From NCBI RefSeq assembly GCF_000236785.1, contig NZ_AGUF01000063.1:1-38514 (forward strand): a stretch of 38,514 nt of DNA, read 5' to 3'. Below are positions 7,963 through 16,236 of the stretch, one piece after another; within the stretch, counting starts at the first letter, position 1; every line of letters starts with the position of its first letter. The notes under the pieces were generated by a model. The model searched no databases. It saw nothing but the letters and a program-made list of their open reading frames with translations, and was not told the origin of the DNA. The stretch is from Achromobacter arsenitoxydans SY8 (GTDB lineage Bacteria > Pseudomonadota > Gammaproteobacteria > Burkholderiales > Burkholderiaceae_B). Both the position numbers and the translations under genes were made by a program.

Positions 7963-9267
7963 TTACTTCAGGACCTGGCCCTTCGTCTCGGGCATGCGGA
8001 TGAAGGTGATCAGGGTGATCACGGCGCCCGCGAGCACGTAATAGAAGAACCAGCGTTCCATGCCCTTGCTTTGCAGCCAGGTCAGCAGATAGGGCGTGGT
8101 GCCGCCCAGCAGCGCGACGACCAGGTTGTACGGCGTACCGATGCCGACGGCGCGCACGCTGGTGGGGAACTGCTCGGACATGATGGCCGGCGCGATCGCG
8201 GTGTACATGGCGTACAGCACCAGGCCGAACAGCTCCACCGCCAGGATCGAGCCGAAGGACGGGCCCAGCGTGGTCATCAGCGGATAGAAGAAGAGCAGGT
8301 AGCCCGCGGCGAAGAAGATGAGCTGCGGCTTGCGGCCGATGCGGTCGGACAGCATGCCGAACAGCGGCTGCACCAGCATGAACACGATCAGCGCGACGGT
8401 GTTGGCGGCGAACGCGGTCTTGGGATCGGCGCCGACCTGCCGGATGGCGTAGGTGGGCACGTACGCCACGAAGATGTAGAACGCGAACGTGGTCAGGACC
8501 GAAAAGCCCACGATGCGCAGCACTTCGCGCGGGTGGTCGCGCAGCAGGGTGCGCAGCGGCTGCTTTTCGACGCCGGCTTTCTTGGCGTGCGAGAAGGCTT
8601 CGGTTTCGGGAATGGCGCGGCGGATCCACATGCCGGCCAGGCCGCCCAGCGCGCCCAGCAGGAACGGAATGCGCCAGCCCCACGCGGCCATGTCGGCCTT
8701 GGTCAGGACGGAGGTCAGGATCCAGCCCACGGCCGAGGCGGCCAGGATGCCGACTGCCGCGCTGAAGAACACGAAGCTGGAATAGAAGCCGCGCTTGTTG
8801 GGCGGCGCCATTTCTGCCAGGAACGTCGTGGCCGAGGCATACTCTCCGCCCAGCGACAGTCCTTGCAGCAGGCGGGCCGCGGTCAGCAGCAGCGGGGCGG
8901 CCAGTCCGATGGTGGCGTAGGTGGGGGTGATGGCGATGATGAGGGAGCCGCCCGCCATCATCAGGATCGTCAGGCCCAGCGCGGCCTTGCGGCCGTAGCG
9001 GTCGGAAAAAATGCCCAGCACCCAGCCGCCGACCGGGCGCATGAAGAAGCCCACGGCGAAAATGCCGAAGGTCGCCAGCAGCGCGGTGGTTTCGTTGCCG
9101 GGAGGGAAGAACTGGCTGGAAAAGAAGATGGCGAACGACGCATAGATGGTCCAATCGAACCATTCCACGGCATTGCCTACACTACCGGCCAGAATCGTGC
9201 GGGCGCGGGAAACGGGCGCGGCGCTTGCCCCTTGCGCCTGGCGCAAGGTTGCGGATGTGCTGCTCAT
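7963..9267 (-). CDS. MFS transporter, metabolite:H+ symporter (MHS) family
   Basis: A 434-residue inner-membrane permease with about twelve hydrophobic segments. The MHS subgroup (KgtP, ProP, citrate permease relatives) is indicated by the early block GNAVEWFDWTIYA (31-43), the loop 2-3 motif GIFSDRYGRK (85-94), ARLLQGLSLGGEYA, and the repeat motif SDRIGRKP in the second half. Such proteins take up organic acids, betaines or proline with H+. The start at 9267 has GAGGA a few bases upstream. It is divergent from a two-unit Lrp regulator (9348), which probably controls it, and precedes an amidase on the same strand. The substrate is not readable from the sequence. Confidence 0.9.
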   Translation of the reverse strand: MSSTSATLRQAQGASAAPVSRARTILAGSVGNAVEWFDWTIYASFAIFFSSQFFPPGNETTALLATFGIFAVGFFMRPVGGWVLGIFSDRYGRKAALGLTILMMAGGSLIIAITPTYATIGLAAPLLLTAARLLQGLSLGGEYASATTFLAEMAPPNKRGFYSSFVFFSAAVGILAASAVGWILTSVLTKADMAAWGWRIPFLLGALGGLAGMWIRRAIPETEAFSHAKKAGVEKQPLRTLLRDHPREVLRIVGFSVLTTFAFYIFVAYVPTYAIRQVGADPKTAFAANTVALIVFMLVQPLFGMLSDRIGRKPQLIFFAAGYLLFFYPLMTTLGPSFGSILAVELFGLVLYAMYTAIAPAIMSEQFPTSVRAVGIGTPYNLVVALLGGTTPYLLTWLQSKGMERWFFYYVLAGAVITLITFIRMPETKGQVLK

Positions 9268-9293
9268 GACGTCCTCAAGAGATATTTATTTTT

Positions 9294-9306
9294 GGTCAAA
9301 TTGACC
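9294..9306. promoter_or_regulatory. Palindromic operator candidate GGTCAA-A-TTGACC
   Basis: A perfect inverted repeat with 6-bp arms and one central base, in the AT-rich 80-base gap between the divergent MFS and Lrp genes. Its right arm is also the best -35 hexamer (TTGACC) of the Lrp promoter, so binding here would block that promoter. It is a good candidate site for the Lrp-type regulator itself. Confidence 0.5.
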
Positions 9307-9329
9307 GGTTAAATTTATGTTTTTATCAA
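9301..9329 (+). promoter_or_regulatory. Sigma-70-type promoter of the Lrp-family gene
   Basis: TTGACC (9301-9306) and TATCAA (9324-9329) are 17 bases apart. Transcription would start near 9336, giving a very short leader before the ATG at 9348, which has no clear Shine-Dalgarno sequence. The -35 overlaps the palindrome at 9294-9306. Confidence 0.45.
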
Positions 9330-9347
9330 TCCGCGAACGTTAGATTA

Positions 9348-10352
9348 ATGAATATGGTCACGTCAAGTAAGGGTAACCCCCTAATCGGGGAGCTGGACGA
9401 CACCGATCTGGCTTGCCTGGTCGCGCTGCAGGCGCAGCCGCGCGCGTCCTGGCGCGAACTGGGCGCGGCGACCGGCATCGCCGAAAGAACCGTGGCGCGG
9501 CGCATCAGGCGCCTGATGGACGCGGATGCGCTGCGCGTCATCGCCGAACCGGATCCCCTGGCCACCGGCCGGGGCGTGGTGCTGCACGCATGGGTCCGCT
9601 GCCGCTCGGGCCGCGTGCCCGACGTCGCTGACCAATTGGCGCGGTTGGACATCGCGCAACTGGTGGTGACGCTTGCCGGCTCGGCCGATCTGATGGCCGA
9701 ATTGACGCTGGCGGACGCGGCCGATATGCCTGACGTGGTGACGCGTGTGCTTCCGTCGATGGATGGGGTGGAGCACGTGGAGGCTCGGCTGGTGCTGCGG
9801 CCGTTCCGGCGCGCGGGCCAATGGCGCATCCAGCCGCAGCCCGACGCGGCGGCCGATGCGCCGCTGCTCCAGCCGCCGTCCGCCCTGACCGACCCCGAGC
9901 AGCGGATGGTGGCGCACCTGATGCGCGATGGCCGCGCCAGTCTGGCTGAACTGGCCGAGCAGGCTGGCGTGAGCGAGCCCACCGCGCATCGCCTGCTGCA
10001 GAACCTGGTGGAACGCCGCGCGCTGAGCTTTCGCGTGGAAGTCGAGCCGGCCCTTGTCGGCTTTCCGGTTGAGGCCGTGATTTCCGTGCAGGTGCGCCCG
10101 CAGGCGGTGGATGCGCTGGCTGCGCATCTGGCGCTGGACCCGAACACGCGCTGTTTGTTCGGCACCAGCGGCGCCTCGCAGCTGTTCTGGCACGTGCTGT
10201 GCCGCGACAGCCTGCATCTGTGGGACGTGGTGACCCGCCGCCTGGGCGAACTGGACGGCGTGCTCAATAGCGAGGTCGGCGTGGTGATGCGCGCGCACAA
10301 GCGTTGCGGCATTGTGCGCGCGGGGGCGCGGCTGGGTCCGGAAGGCGCCTAG
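9348..10352 (+). CDS. Lrp/AsnC-family regulator with two tandem HTH-RAM units
   Basis: A transcription regulator of 334 residues, twice the usual 150-170 of the family. It contains two complete Lrp-like units. Unit one has an HTH around residues 16-60 (LGAATGIAERTVARRIRRL) and an effector-type domain to about 155. Unit two restarts near 178, with its HTH at LAEQAGVSEPTAHRLLQNL and a second effector domain. A single chain can thus mimic a dimer. It is divergent from the MFS permease and the amidase, which it likely regulates, and a palindrome sits between them. Heme-decarboxylase proteins (NirDL/Ahb) share the fold but have other neighbours, so a regulator is the better call. A second Met at 9354 is an alternative start. 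Confidence 0.87.
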   Translation: MNMVTSSKGNPLIGELDDTDLACLVALQAQPRASWRELGAATGIAERTVARRIRRLMDADALRVIAEPDPLATGRGVVLHAWVRCRSGRVPDVADQLARLDIAQLVVTLAGSADLMAELTLADAADMPDVVTRVLPSMDGVEHVEARLVLRPFRRAGQWRIQPQPDAAADAPLLQPPSALTDPEQRMVAHLMRDGRASLAELAEQAGVSEPTAHRLLQNLVERRALSFRVEVEPALVGFPVEAVISVQVRPQAVDALAAHLALDPNTRCLFGTSGASQLFWHVLCRDSLHLWDVVTRRLGELDGVLNSEVGVVMRAHKRCGIVRAGARLGPEGA

Positions 10353-10409
10353 GGCCCGCGGGCGGCGGCGGCCAGCCCGGCCGCACCGCGCGCTTGCGCC
10401 CGCAACGGG

Positions 10410-12899
10410 CTAGGCGCCCAGATAGGCGCGGGCCAGGGCGCCGTCCTGCGCGATGTCTGCGGCGGAGCCGTGCGCTGCAACCCGTCCGGATTCCAGCACG
10501 TAGGCGCGGTCGGCCAGGGACAGCGCCAGCGCGGCCATCTGGTCCACCAGCAGGATGGTCATAGATTCGGCGCGCAGCCGGTCCAGGGCCTCAAACAGCT
10601 CATCAATGATCTTCGGCGCCAGGCCCAGCGACGGCTCGTCCAGCAGCAGGATCACGGGCTTGGACATCAGGCCGCGTGCGATTGCCAGCATCTGCTGCTC
10701 GCCGCCCGACAGCAGGCCGGCGCGCTGGTGCAGGCGTTCGCGCAGCCGCGGGAAGCGCGCAAGCATTTCCTCGACCCGCGCGTCGCGGTCCTGCGGATGC
10801 AGGAATGCCCCCAGGCGGATGTTGTCCAGCACGCTCAGTCCCGGGAACACCTGCCGGCCCTCGGGCACCAGCACCAGTCCGCGCGCCACGATGCGGTCGG
10901 CTGCCAGGCCCTGCAGTTCCTGGCCCTGTAAATGCATGCCGCCCTGGGCGGGACGGTGCAGCCCGGCCAGCGTGCGCATCAGGGTCGACTTGCCCGCGCC
11001 GTTGGCGCCCAGCAGCGCCACCATTTCGCCCTGCCGCACCTGCAGGTCGATGCCGTGCAGCACGGGGTTGGCGCCGTAGCCGGTGGTGAGGTTGCCCACG
11101 CCCAATACTTCGGGGGGGATCGTTTCGCCCGCCGGCCGGATCCGCGGGGCAGGGGCGCGGCGCGCCGCCTCGTCGCCCAGGTAGGCCTGGCGCACCGCGG
11201 GCGACTGCTGGATCTCGGCGACGCTGCCTTGCGCCAGTTCGCGCCCGGCGTCGATGGCGACGATGTGGTCGGACACGCCCATCACCAGCGTCATGTCGTG
11301 CTCGACCAGCAGCACGCCCGCGCCGGCTTCGGCGATACGCCGCAGCAGCCCGGCCAGCCGCGTCTTGTCTTCGCGCGACAGGCCGGCCGCCGGTTCGTCC
11401 ATCAGCAGGATGTCGGCGTCGGTGGCGAGCGCGCGCGCGATCTCCACCAGCCGCCGGTCCACGTGCGGCAGGTCCGCCGCGGGAATGTCCAGCGCGCCTT
11501 CGTAGCCGCAGAAGCCCAGCAGGGCGCGCGCACGTTCCCGCGCGTCGGCCGCAAGATAGCGGCGCGAGGACAGCAGCCCGCCCAGCCGTCCGCGCAGCAT
11601 GCCCAGCGCGACGTTGTCCTCGACGCTCAAGGTGTCGAAGAGCTGCGAGGTCTGGTAGGTGCGGGCGATGCCGCTGCGCGCCACGCGGTGGGCGGGCAGC
11701 GCCGCCAGCGCCTGGTCACCCAGCGCCACGGCGCCGCTGGTCGGCTGGTAGTAGCCGCTGAGCATATTGATGACGGTGGACTTGCCCGCGCCGTTGGGGC
11801 CTATCAGGGCCGTGACGGCGCCGGGCGGGACGACGAAGGACACCGCCTGCACGGCGCGCACCCCGCCGAAAGTCATGGTCAGCGCGTCCGCCCGCAGCGT
11901 CCGCCGCAACCGGCAGGTGACGGGCATGGCGCCATGGCGCGGCGCCAGCGCGTGGCCGCGCGCGCCGCGCCGCCAGCGCGCCAAGAGGCCCGCCGCGCCT
12001 TCTGGCGCGGCCCACAGCACCACCAGCAGGAAGGCACCGAAGAACAGCAGGCGGTATTCCTCCAGGCTGGACAGCAGTTCCGGCAGCAGGCCCACCACCA
12101 CCGCGCCCAGCAAGGGGCCCGCCAGCGAGCCCGCGCCGCCTATCGTCACGGCCAGCACGAACAGGATGGACTGCATGAAATTGAAGTTGTGCGGCGTGAT
12201 CATGCCCGTCTGCGGCGCATAGAGGCCGCCCGCCAGCCCGACCACGGCGGCCGACACCATGAAGGCCACGGCCTTCACGATCAGCGGGTTGATGCCGATG
12301 GATTCGCTGGCCGTCTCGCTGTCCTTGACCGCGCGCATGGCGGCGCCCCAGGCGCCGCGCGACAGCAGGGCATAGCCGGCCAGCGCGACGAACACGGCGA
12401 CGATGGCCAGCATGGCGACGCCGCGGTCGCCGCCGATGCCCGGAAGCGCCGGCTGCGCGATGCCCATCAGGCCGTTTTGCCCGCCGGTGACTGCGCCGCC
12501 TTCGATCAGCCCGTGTTCCACGATGAAGCCGAACGCGATGGTGATCATCGCCAGGTACGGGCCCTTTACGCGCAGGGCGGGCAGCGCCAGCAGCAGGCCG
12601 AAGACGCCGCAGACCAGCGCGGCGGCCGGCCAGGCCAGCCAGAAGCTCCAGCCCGCCTGCCCGGTCAGGATTGCCACCGTGTAGGCGCCGATTGCGTAAA
12701 AGCCCGCGTGGCCGAACGACATCTGGCCGGTCAGGCCCAGCAGCACGTTCAGGCCGATGCCGGCGAGCGCCAGGAGCGCCACATTGCCCAGCACGAACAC
12801 GTAGTACCCGTTGACCGTGGCGGCCAGGACCAGCGCGGCCACGGCCAGCAGGGCGTACAGCGCCGGCTGCAGCCAGCGCGATGCGGATTGCTTGTGCAT
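10410..12899 (-). CDS. Branched-chain-type ABC importer, LivM-LivG-LivF fusion
   Basis: One 829-residue chain carries three functions usually encoded by three genes. Residues 1-310 are a LivM-type permease with many membrane segments (GLTGQMSFGHAGFYAIGAY at 55-73). Residues 335-580 are a LivG-type ATPase: Walker A GPNGAGKST (367-375), Walker B ILLMDEP (497-503), and switch His534. Residues 595-829 are a LivF-type ATPase: Walker A GANGAGKST (631-639), signature LSGGEQQ (730-736), Walker B ILLLDEP (750-756). The first ATPase has an odd signature, LPHVDRR (477-483), where the conserved Gly is Val. The reading frame is continuous through both linkers. Its start overlaps the livH stop by one base. 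Likely substrates are amino acids, amides or urea-like compounds. Confidence 0.92.
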   Translation of the reverse strand: MHKQSASRWLQPALYALLAVAALVLAATVNGYYVFVLGNVALLALAGIGLNVLLGLTGQMSFGHAGFYAIGAYTVAILTGQAGWSFWLAWPAAALVCGVFGLLLALPALRVKGPYLAMITIAFGFIVEHGLIEGGAVTGGQNGLMGIAQPALPGIGGDRGVAMLAIVAVFVALAGYALLSRGAWGAAMRAVKDSETASESIGINPLIVKAVAFMVSAAVVGLAGGLYAPQTGMITPHNFNFMQSILFVLAVTIGGAGSLAGPLLGAVVVGLLPELLSSLEEYRLLFFGAFLLVVLWAAPEGAAGLLARWRRGARGHALAPRHGAMPVTCRLRRTLRADALTMTFGGVRAVQAVSFVVPPGAVTALIGPNGAGKSTVINMLSGYYQPTSGAVALGDQALAALPAHRVARSGIARTYQTSQLFDTLSVEDNVALGMLRGRLGGLLSSRRYLAADARERARALLGFCGYEGALDIPAADLPHVDRRLVEIARALATDADILLMDEPAAGLSREDKTRLAGLLRRIAEAGAGVLLVEHDMTLVMGVSDHIVAIDAGRELAQGSVAEIQQSPAVRQAYLGDEAARRAPAPRIRPAGETIPPEVLGVGNLTTGYGANPVLHGIDLQVRQGEMVALLGANGAGKSTLMRTLAGLHRPAQGGMHLQGQELQGLAADRIVARGLVLVPEGRQVFPGLSVLDNIRLGAFLHPQDRDARVEEMLARFPRLRERLHQRAGLLSGGEQQMLAIARGLMSKPVILLLDEPSLGLAPKIIDELFEALDRLRAESMTILLVDQMAALALSLADRAYVLESGRVAAHGSAADIAQDGALARAYLGA

Positions 12900-13777
12900 C
12901 AGACCTTCCTCACATCGGCGCGCCCGAACAGGCCGTTAGGCAGCACGGCGAGCATGACGATCACCAGCGTAAAGCTGATGATGTGCGTGTAGCCGGAGCC
13001 CAGCGCCACGGTGATCAGCGCTTCGACCACGCCGAACAGCAGGCCCGCGATCATCACGCCCCAGGCGCTGGTGATGCCGCCCAGGATCGCCACCACATAG
13101 GCCTTGAGTCCGAACAGCGTACCCATGTCGGCCTGCACGTTGAACAGCGGCGCGACCAGTGCGCCAGCCACGCCGGCGAATAGTGTCGACACGGCGAATG
13201 CGGCCATGATGGCGCGGCGCACGGGTATGCCCATCAGGCGGGCCGCGTTGGGGTTCTGCACCACCGCCAGCAGCGCCACGCCCCAGCGGGTGCGGCGCGA
13301 CAGCGTGTGCAGCGCGGCGGCCAGCGCCAGGCCGACCACCGGGATCAGCAGTTGCAGCGGATAGATGCCCAGGCCAAGCCCGCCGATCTCCAGCGGCGCC
13401 TGGGCCAGGGGAGAAGGCAGGCTGCGCGGCTCCTTGCCGAAGGTGAACATCACCACGTTGTCCAGGACGATGCCCAGCGCCACCGTGGACATGAGCCAGG
13501 CATTGGAGCCGCGGCTGGCGAAGGGCCGCACGGCCAGCCGCTCCACCACCAGGCCGTAGAGCGCGCACAGCGCCAGCGCCAGCGGCAGGGCGGCCGACAT
13601 CGGCCAGCCCAGCGTCTGGGCGAACGTAAACGTCAGCACGGCCCCGAGCATCATGGAACTGCCCTGGGCGAAGTTCACCGTGCCCGATACGGCATAGGTC
13701 AGGTAAAAGCCCAGGGCCATCAGTCCGTACATGCTCCCCAGACCCAGGCCGCTGACGATGGCGGACATCAACAACAT
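12899..13777 (-). CDS. livH: Branched-chain-type ABC importer, permease LivH
   Basis: A 292-residue inner-membrane permease of the LivH family, partner of the LivM domain in the next gene. It has about eight hydrophobic segments and the family motifs GLGLGSMYGLMALGF and VSGTVNFAQGSSMMLGA near the N-terminus, plus a cytoplasmic loop QNPNAARLMGIPVRR that would contact the ATPases. A GGGAG sits just upstream of the ATG. It lies 27 bases after the binding-protein gene and shares TGATG with the downstream fusion gene, so translation of the two membrane components is probably coupled. Confidence 0.92.
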   Translation of the reverse strand: MLLMSAIVSGLGLGSMYGLMALGFYLTYAVSGTVNFAQGSSMMLGAVLTFTFAQTLGWPMSAALPLALALCALYGLVVERLAVRPFASRGSNAWLMSTVALGIVLDNVVMFTFGKEPRSLPSPLAQAPLEIGGLGLGIYPLQLLIPVVGLALAAALHTLSRRTRWGVALLAVVQNPNAARLMGIPVRRAIMAAFAVSTLFAGVAGALVAPLFNVQADMGTLFGLKAYVVAILGGITSAWGVMIAGLLFGVVEALITVALGSGYTHIISFTLVIVMLAVLPNGLFGRADVRKV

Positions 13778-13804
13778 GCGCGTCTCCCGCGTGATCCAGC
13801 CGGC

Positions 13805-14995
13805 TTACTGGGCGCCCTTGACGGGCAGGATCCGGTTGTCGATGAAGTGCGTCCACACGTAGTCGTCCTCGCGCAGCGCGTCGTGCGAGGTCGGCGTGAA
13901 GGGCTGTTCGTAGGTCTTGATCAGGCCTTCGTATTTGCCGATCTTGTAGAAGCCCTGGCGCACCGCGTCGCCGTCGGTCGAGCCGGCCTGGGCGATCGCC
14001 AGCGCGGCCAGCTGCATGCCGTCGTAGGCGTTGGCCACGCCCACGGCCGGCGTGATGTCCTGCGGCCCCTTGATGTCGGAATACTTGGTCTTGAGCGCCT
14101 GCATGACCTTGTCGCCCACCGGCCCCTGCTTGCCGAAGAAGCTGTAGGTCTGCACGAAGTGCACGTTCTTGGCGTTGGGGCCAGCCAGCTCCGTGAAGCG
14201 GCCGCCCGCCGGGCCCCAGTGCGACACCACCGGCACCTTCCAGCCCATGCGGTCCAGCGATTTGACGACCTGGGCCGACGGGCCCACGTTGCCCACCAGG
14301 AACAGCGTGTCGGCGCCCGCGGCCTTCAGGCGGCTCAGTTGGGGCACGATGTCCAGGTCGTTCGGCTGGAATTTCTCGATGCCGGCTGGCGTGACCTTGG
14401 CCGCCGTCAGTGCGGCGTTCAGGCCTTTTTCGTTGGATTCGCCCCAGGGATTGTTCACCAGAATCATGCCCGGCTTGGCGCTCTGGAAGGTCTTCTGCGC
14501 GTATTGGACCATCGCGCTGTCGACGATCTCGTCCATCGCCGACACGCGGAACACGAAGTTGGGGTTGCCCTTGTTCTGCGTGATGGCGGTGCCGGCCGCC
14601 CACGGCCCCATGAACGGCACCTTTTCCTGGTTCACGATCGGCACGATGGCCATGGATACCGGGGTGTCCAGGCCGCCGAACAGTACGGCCACCTTTTCCT
14701 TGAAGATCAGCTCGCGCGCGGCGGCCATGCCCTTGGCGGGATTGCCTTCGTCGTCGCGGCGAACCAGCACCACCTGGCGGCCGCCCAGCAGGCCGCCGCG
14801 CGCGTTGATTTCGTCGATGGCGACGGTCATGCCGCGCGTCAGGGCCTCGCCGGCGCGCGCGGATTCTCCAGACAGCGCGGTGATCAGGCCAATTTTGATC
14901 GGGTCCGCGGCCAGCGCCGGTTGCGAGGCGAGGCCTGCGGCGAAGAGGGCGGCGGCGGTCGCGCGGAGCATGAAGGAACGGCGGGTCGGGGTCAT
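13805..14995 (-). CDS. Periplasmic substrate-binding protein of the liv-type importer
   Basis: A 396-residue LivK/AmiC-type periplasmic binding protein that delivers the substrate to LivH/LivMGF. The N-terminus has TRRSFMLR followed by a hydrophobic stretch and an Ala-Leu-Ala cleavage site before residue 30. The twin arginine suggests Tat export, though a Sec signal is also possible. The mature part starts ADPIKIGLITALSGESA, a classic family start where Ser contacts the ligand carboxylate. It is the first gene of the operon, with AGGAG eight bases before the ATG. A sigma-54-type promoter is predicted about 65 bases upstream. Family members bind branched amino acids, amides, urea or aromatic acids; I cannot choose between them. 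Confidence 0.92.
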   Translation of the reverse strand: MTPTRRSFMLRATAAALFAAGLASQPALAADPIKIGLITALSGESARAGEALTRGMTVAIDEINARGGLLGGRQVVLVRRDDEGNPAKGMAAARELIFKEKVAVLFGGLDTPVSMAIVPIVNQEKVPFMGPWAAGTAITQNKGNPNFVFRVSAMDEIVDSAMVQYAQKTFQSAKPGMILVNNPWGESNEKGLNAALTAAKVTPAGIEKFQPNDLDIVPQLSRLKAAGADTLFLVGNVGPSAQVVKSLDRMGWKVPVVSHWGPAGGRFTELAGPNAKNVHFVQTYSFFGKQGPVGDKVMQALKTKYSDIKGPQDITPAVGVANAYDGMQLAALAIAQAGSTDGDAVRQGFYKIGKYEGLIKTYEQPFTPTSHDALREDDYVWTHFIDNRILPVKGAQ

Positions 14996-15013
14996 CGGGC
15001 ACTCCTGGAAAAG

Positions 15014-15029
15014 TGGAATGAATCTTGCA
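15014..15029 (+). promoter_or_regulatory. Weak sigma-54-like element toward the PuuE-like gene
   Basis: TGGAATG-AATC-TTGCA has correct -24/-12 spacing but two departures from TGGCACG. It would start transcription near 15040 and leave a leader of about 195 bases before the ATG at 15235. It may equally be only the mirror arm of the liv promoter repeat. Confidence 0.35.
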
Positions 15030-15057
15030 TGGGGTTAAGTGCTGCTCCGTTACCCCA

Positions 15058-15073
15058 TGCAAGATCCATGCCA
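15058..15073 (-). promoter_or_regulatory. Sigma-54-type promoter of the liv operon
   Basis: On the minus strand, TGGCATG-GATC-TTGCA closely matches the consensus TGGCACG-N4-TTGCW, with GG and GC separated by 10 bases. The predicted start is near 15047, about 50 bases before the binding-protein ATG. Sigma-54 promoters need an ATP-dependent activator; only a half-site for NtrC (TGCACC at 15226) is seen nearby. Confidence 0.65.
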
Positions 15074-15234
15074 CCTGATCCGCCCCGCCCGCCGGATGGC
15101 GTACCGGCCCCGCCACAGCGGGGCCGCCGCGGAAAAGGCTGCGATCCGCCATGGTTTGTACACACCGATTTCCGATTTTGTCGCCAAAGCATCAGAAGTT
15201 TTGTTCACAATCATGCATCAGGATTTGCACCAAA

Positions 15235-16191
15235 ATGAATCCAACCTCGCTTCAAAGCACTAAACCGGGGCGTGAGTCCCCGTCGTCCTGGACCCCGGAA
15301 CCCCTTGCCTGCCACGGCCGCTTTCCCTACCAGGCGATCTCCGGAAGAACAGACTATTCCTGGCCGAATGGCGCCCGCCTGGCGGTGTACCTGGGCTTCA
15401 ACATTGAGCATTTCGCGTTCGGGGAAGGCCTGGGCGCGGAGCTGGGGCCGGCGTCGCCACATCCGGACGTGCTGAACTACGCCTGGCGCGAGTACGGCAA
15501 CCGCGTGGGCGCCTGGCGCTGCCTGGAGCTGTTCGACGAGTTGCGCCTGCCGGCGGGTGTGCTGATCAACACCGCGCTGTATGAACATTGCCCCGACCTG
15601 GTGGACGCCTTCCTGGCGCGCGGCGACGAACTCATCGGACACGGCTACAGCAACGCGCACCGGCAGGGCGGCTTGCCCGAGGAAGAAGAGCGCGCGCTGC
15701 TTGCGCATTGCCGCGACCGCATCCTGCGCCACGCCGGCAGCGAGCCGGCCGGCTGGCTGTCGCCCTGGATCTCCGAAAGCCGCGCCACGCCCGACCTGCT
15801 GGCCGAGGCGGGCTACCGCTATACGCTCAACTGGTGCCACGACGACCAGCCCATGCGCATGCGCACCCGTGCGGGCGACCTCTGGGCGATTCCGTATCCG
15901 CAGGAACTCAACGACATCCCCATGATCATGGGCCGCAAGATGGATGCGCGCGATTTTGCCGATATGATTCTCGACCAGTTCGAAGAGATGCGCGCGCAGG
16001 CGGTCCGCCAGCCGCTGGTCATGGGCATTGCGCTGCACCCCTACATCGTCGGCCAGCCCTATCGCCTGCGGCACCTGCGGCGGGCACTGGCCCCGCTGGC
16101 CGCCGCCCGCGACCGCGGCGAGATCTGGTTCACCACGCCTGGCCAGATCTGCCGGCACGTGGACGGCCTGCCGCCCGGCGTGATCGCCTAG
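15235..16191 (+). CDS. PuuE-like polysaccharide deacetylase family protein
   Basis: A 318-residue cytosolic protein of the NodB-homology/carbohydrate esterase 4 superfamily, closest by motif to the PuuE allantoinase-like branch. Visible blocks are NGARLAVYLGFNIEHFAFGE (49-68), LNYAWREYGNRVGAWRCLELFDEL, DELIGHGYSNAHRQ, GWLSPWISES, YTLNWCHDDQP and ELNDIPMI. True polysaccharide deacetylases would be exported, but this protein has no signal peptide. The start ATG at 15235 has AGGA 11 bases upstream; the frame stays open to 15151, giving 28 extra residues not expected in the family. It is divergent from a liv-type importer and followed by a GntR regulator, so hydrolysis of an imported nitrogenous compound is plausible. 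Substrate is unproven. Confidence 0.82.
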   Translation: MNPTSLQSTKPGRESPSSWTPEPLACHGRFPYQAISGRTDYSWPNGARLAVYLGFNIEHFAFGEGLGAELGPASPHPDVLNYAWREYGNRVGAWRCLELFDELRLPAGVLINTALYEHCPDLVDAFLARGDELIGHGYSNAHRQGGLPEEEERALLAHCRDRILRHAGSEPAGWLSPWISESRATPDLLAEAGYRYTLNWCHDDQPMRMRTRAGDLWAIPYPQELNDIPMIMGRKMDARDFADMILDQFEEMRAQAVRQPLVMGIALHPYIVGQPYRLRHLRRALAPLAAARDRGEIWFTTPGQICRHVDGLPPGVIA

Positions 16192-16236
16192 CGCCTACAC
16201 GAACGCTCCTGTCATTCCCGCTGAACCGAGTTACTC

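Larger units (their letters stand above)
15013..15074. repeat. Inverted repeat with 23-nt arms carrying mirror-image sigma-54-like elements
   Basis: Arms at 15013-15035 and 15052-15074 match in 21 of 23 positions, with a 16-base spacer. The inner 14 bp (ATCTTGCATGGGGT) are perfect. Each arm contains TGG-N8-TTGC, that is, GG and GC exactly 10 bases apart as in sigma-54 promoters, and the two point toward each other across the spacer. Confidence 0.85.

Noticed and set aside
6461-9163. A 900-codon open frame on the minus strand that includes the amidase.
   Set aside because: The first half is an Arg/Pro/Gly-rich shadow of the MFS gene in another frame; the amidase family start and a terminator lie at 7888-7940.
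10344-10418. Inverted repeat GGCGCCTAG / CTAGGCGCC spanning both convergent stops, as a terminator.
   Set aside because: Both genes happen to end in Gly-Ala-TAG, which produces the repeat. The arms are far apart (57 bases) and there is no T tract.
15226-15231. TGCACC as an NtrC box for the liv operon.
   Set aside because: Only the left half is present; the right half (GAATCC) does not match, and it lies against the start codon of the PuuE-like gene. Kept only as a remark.
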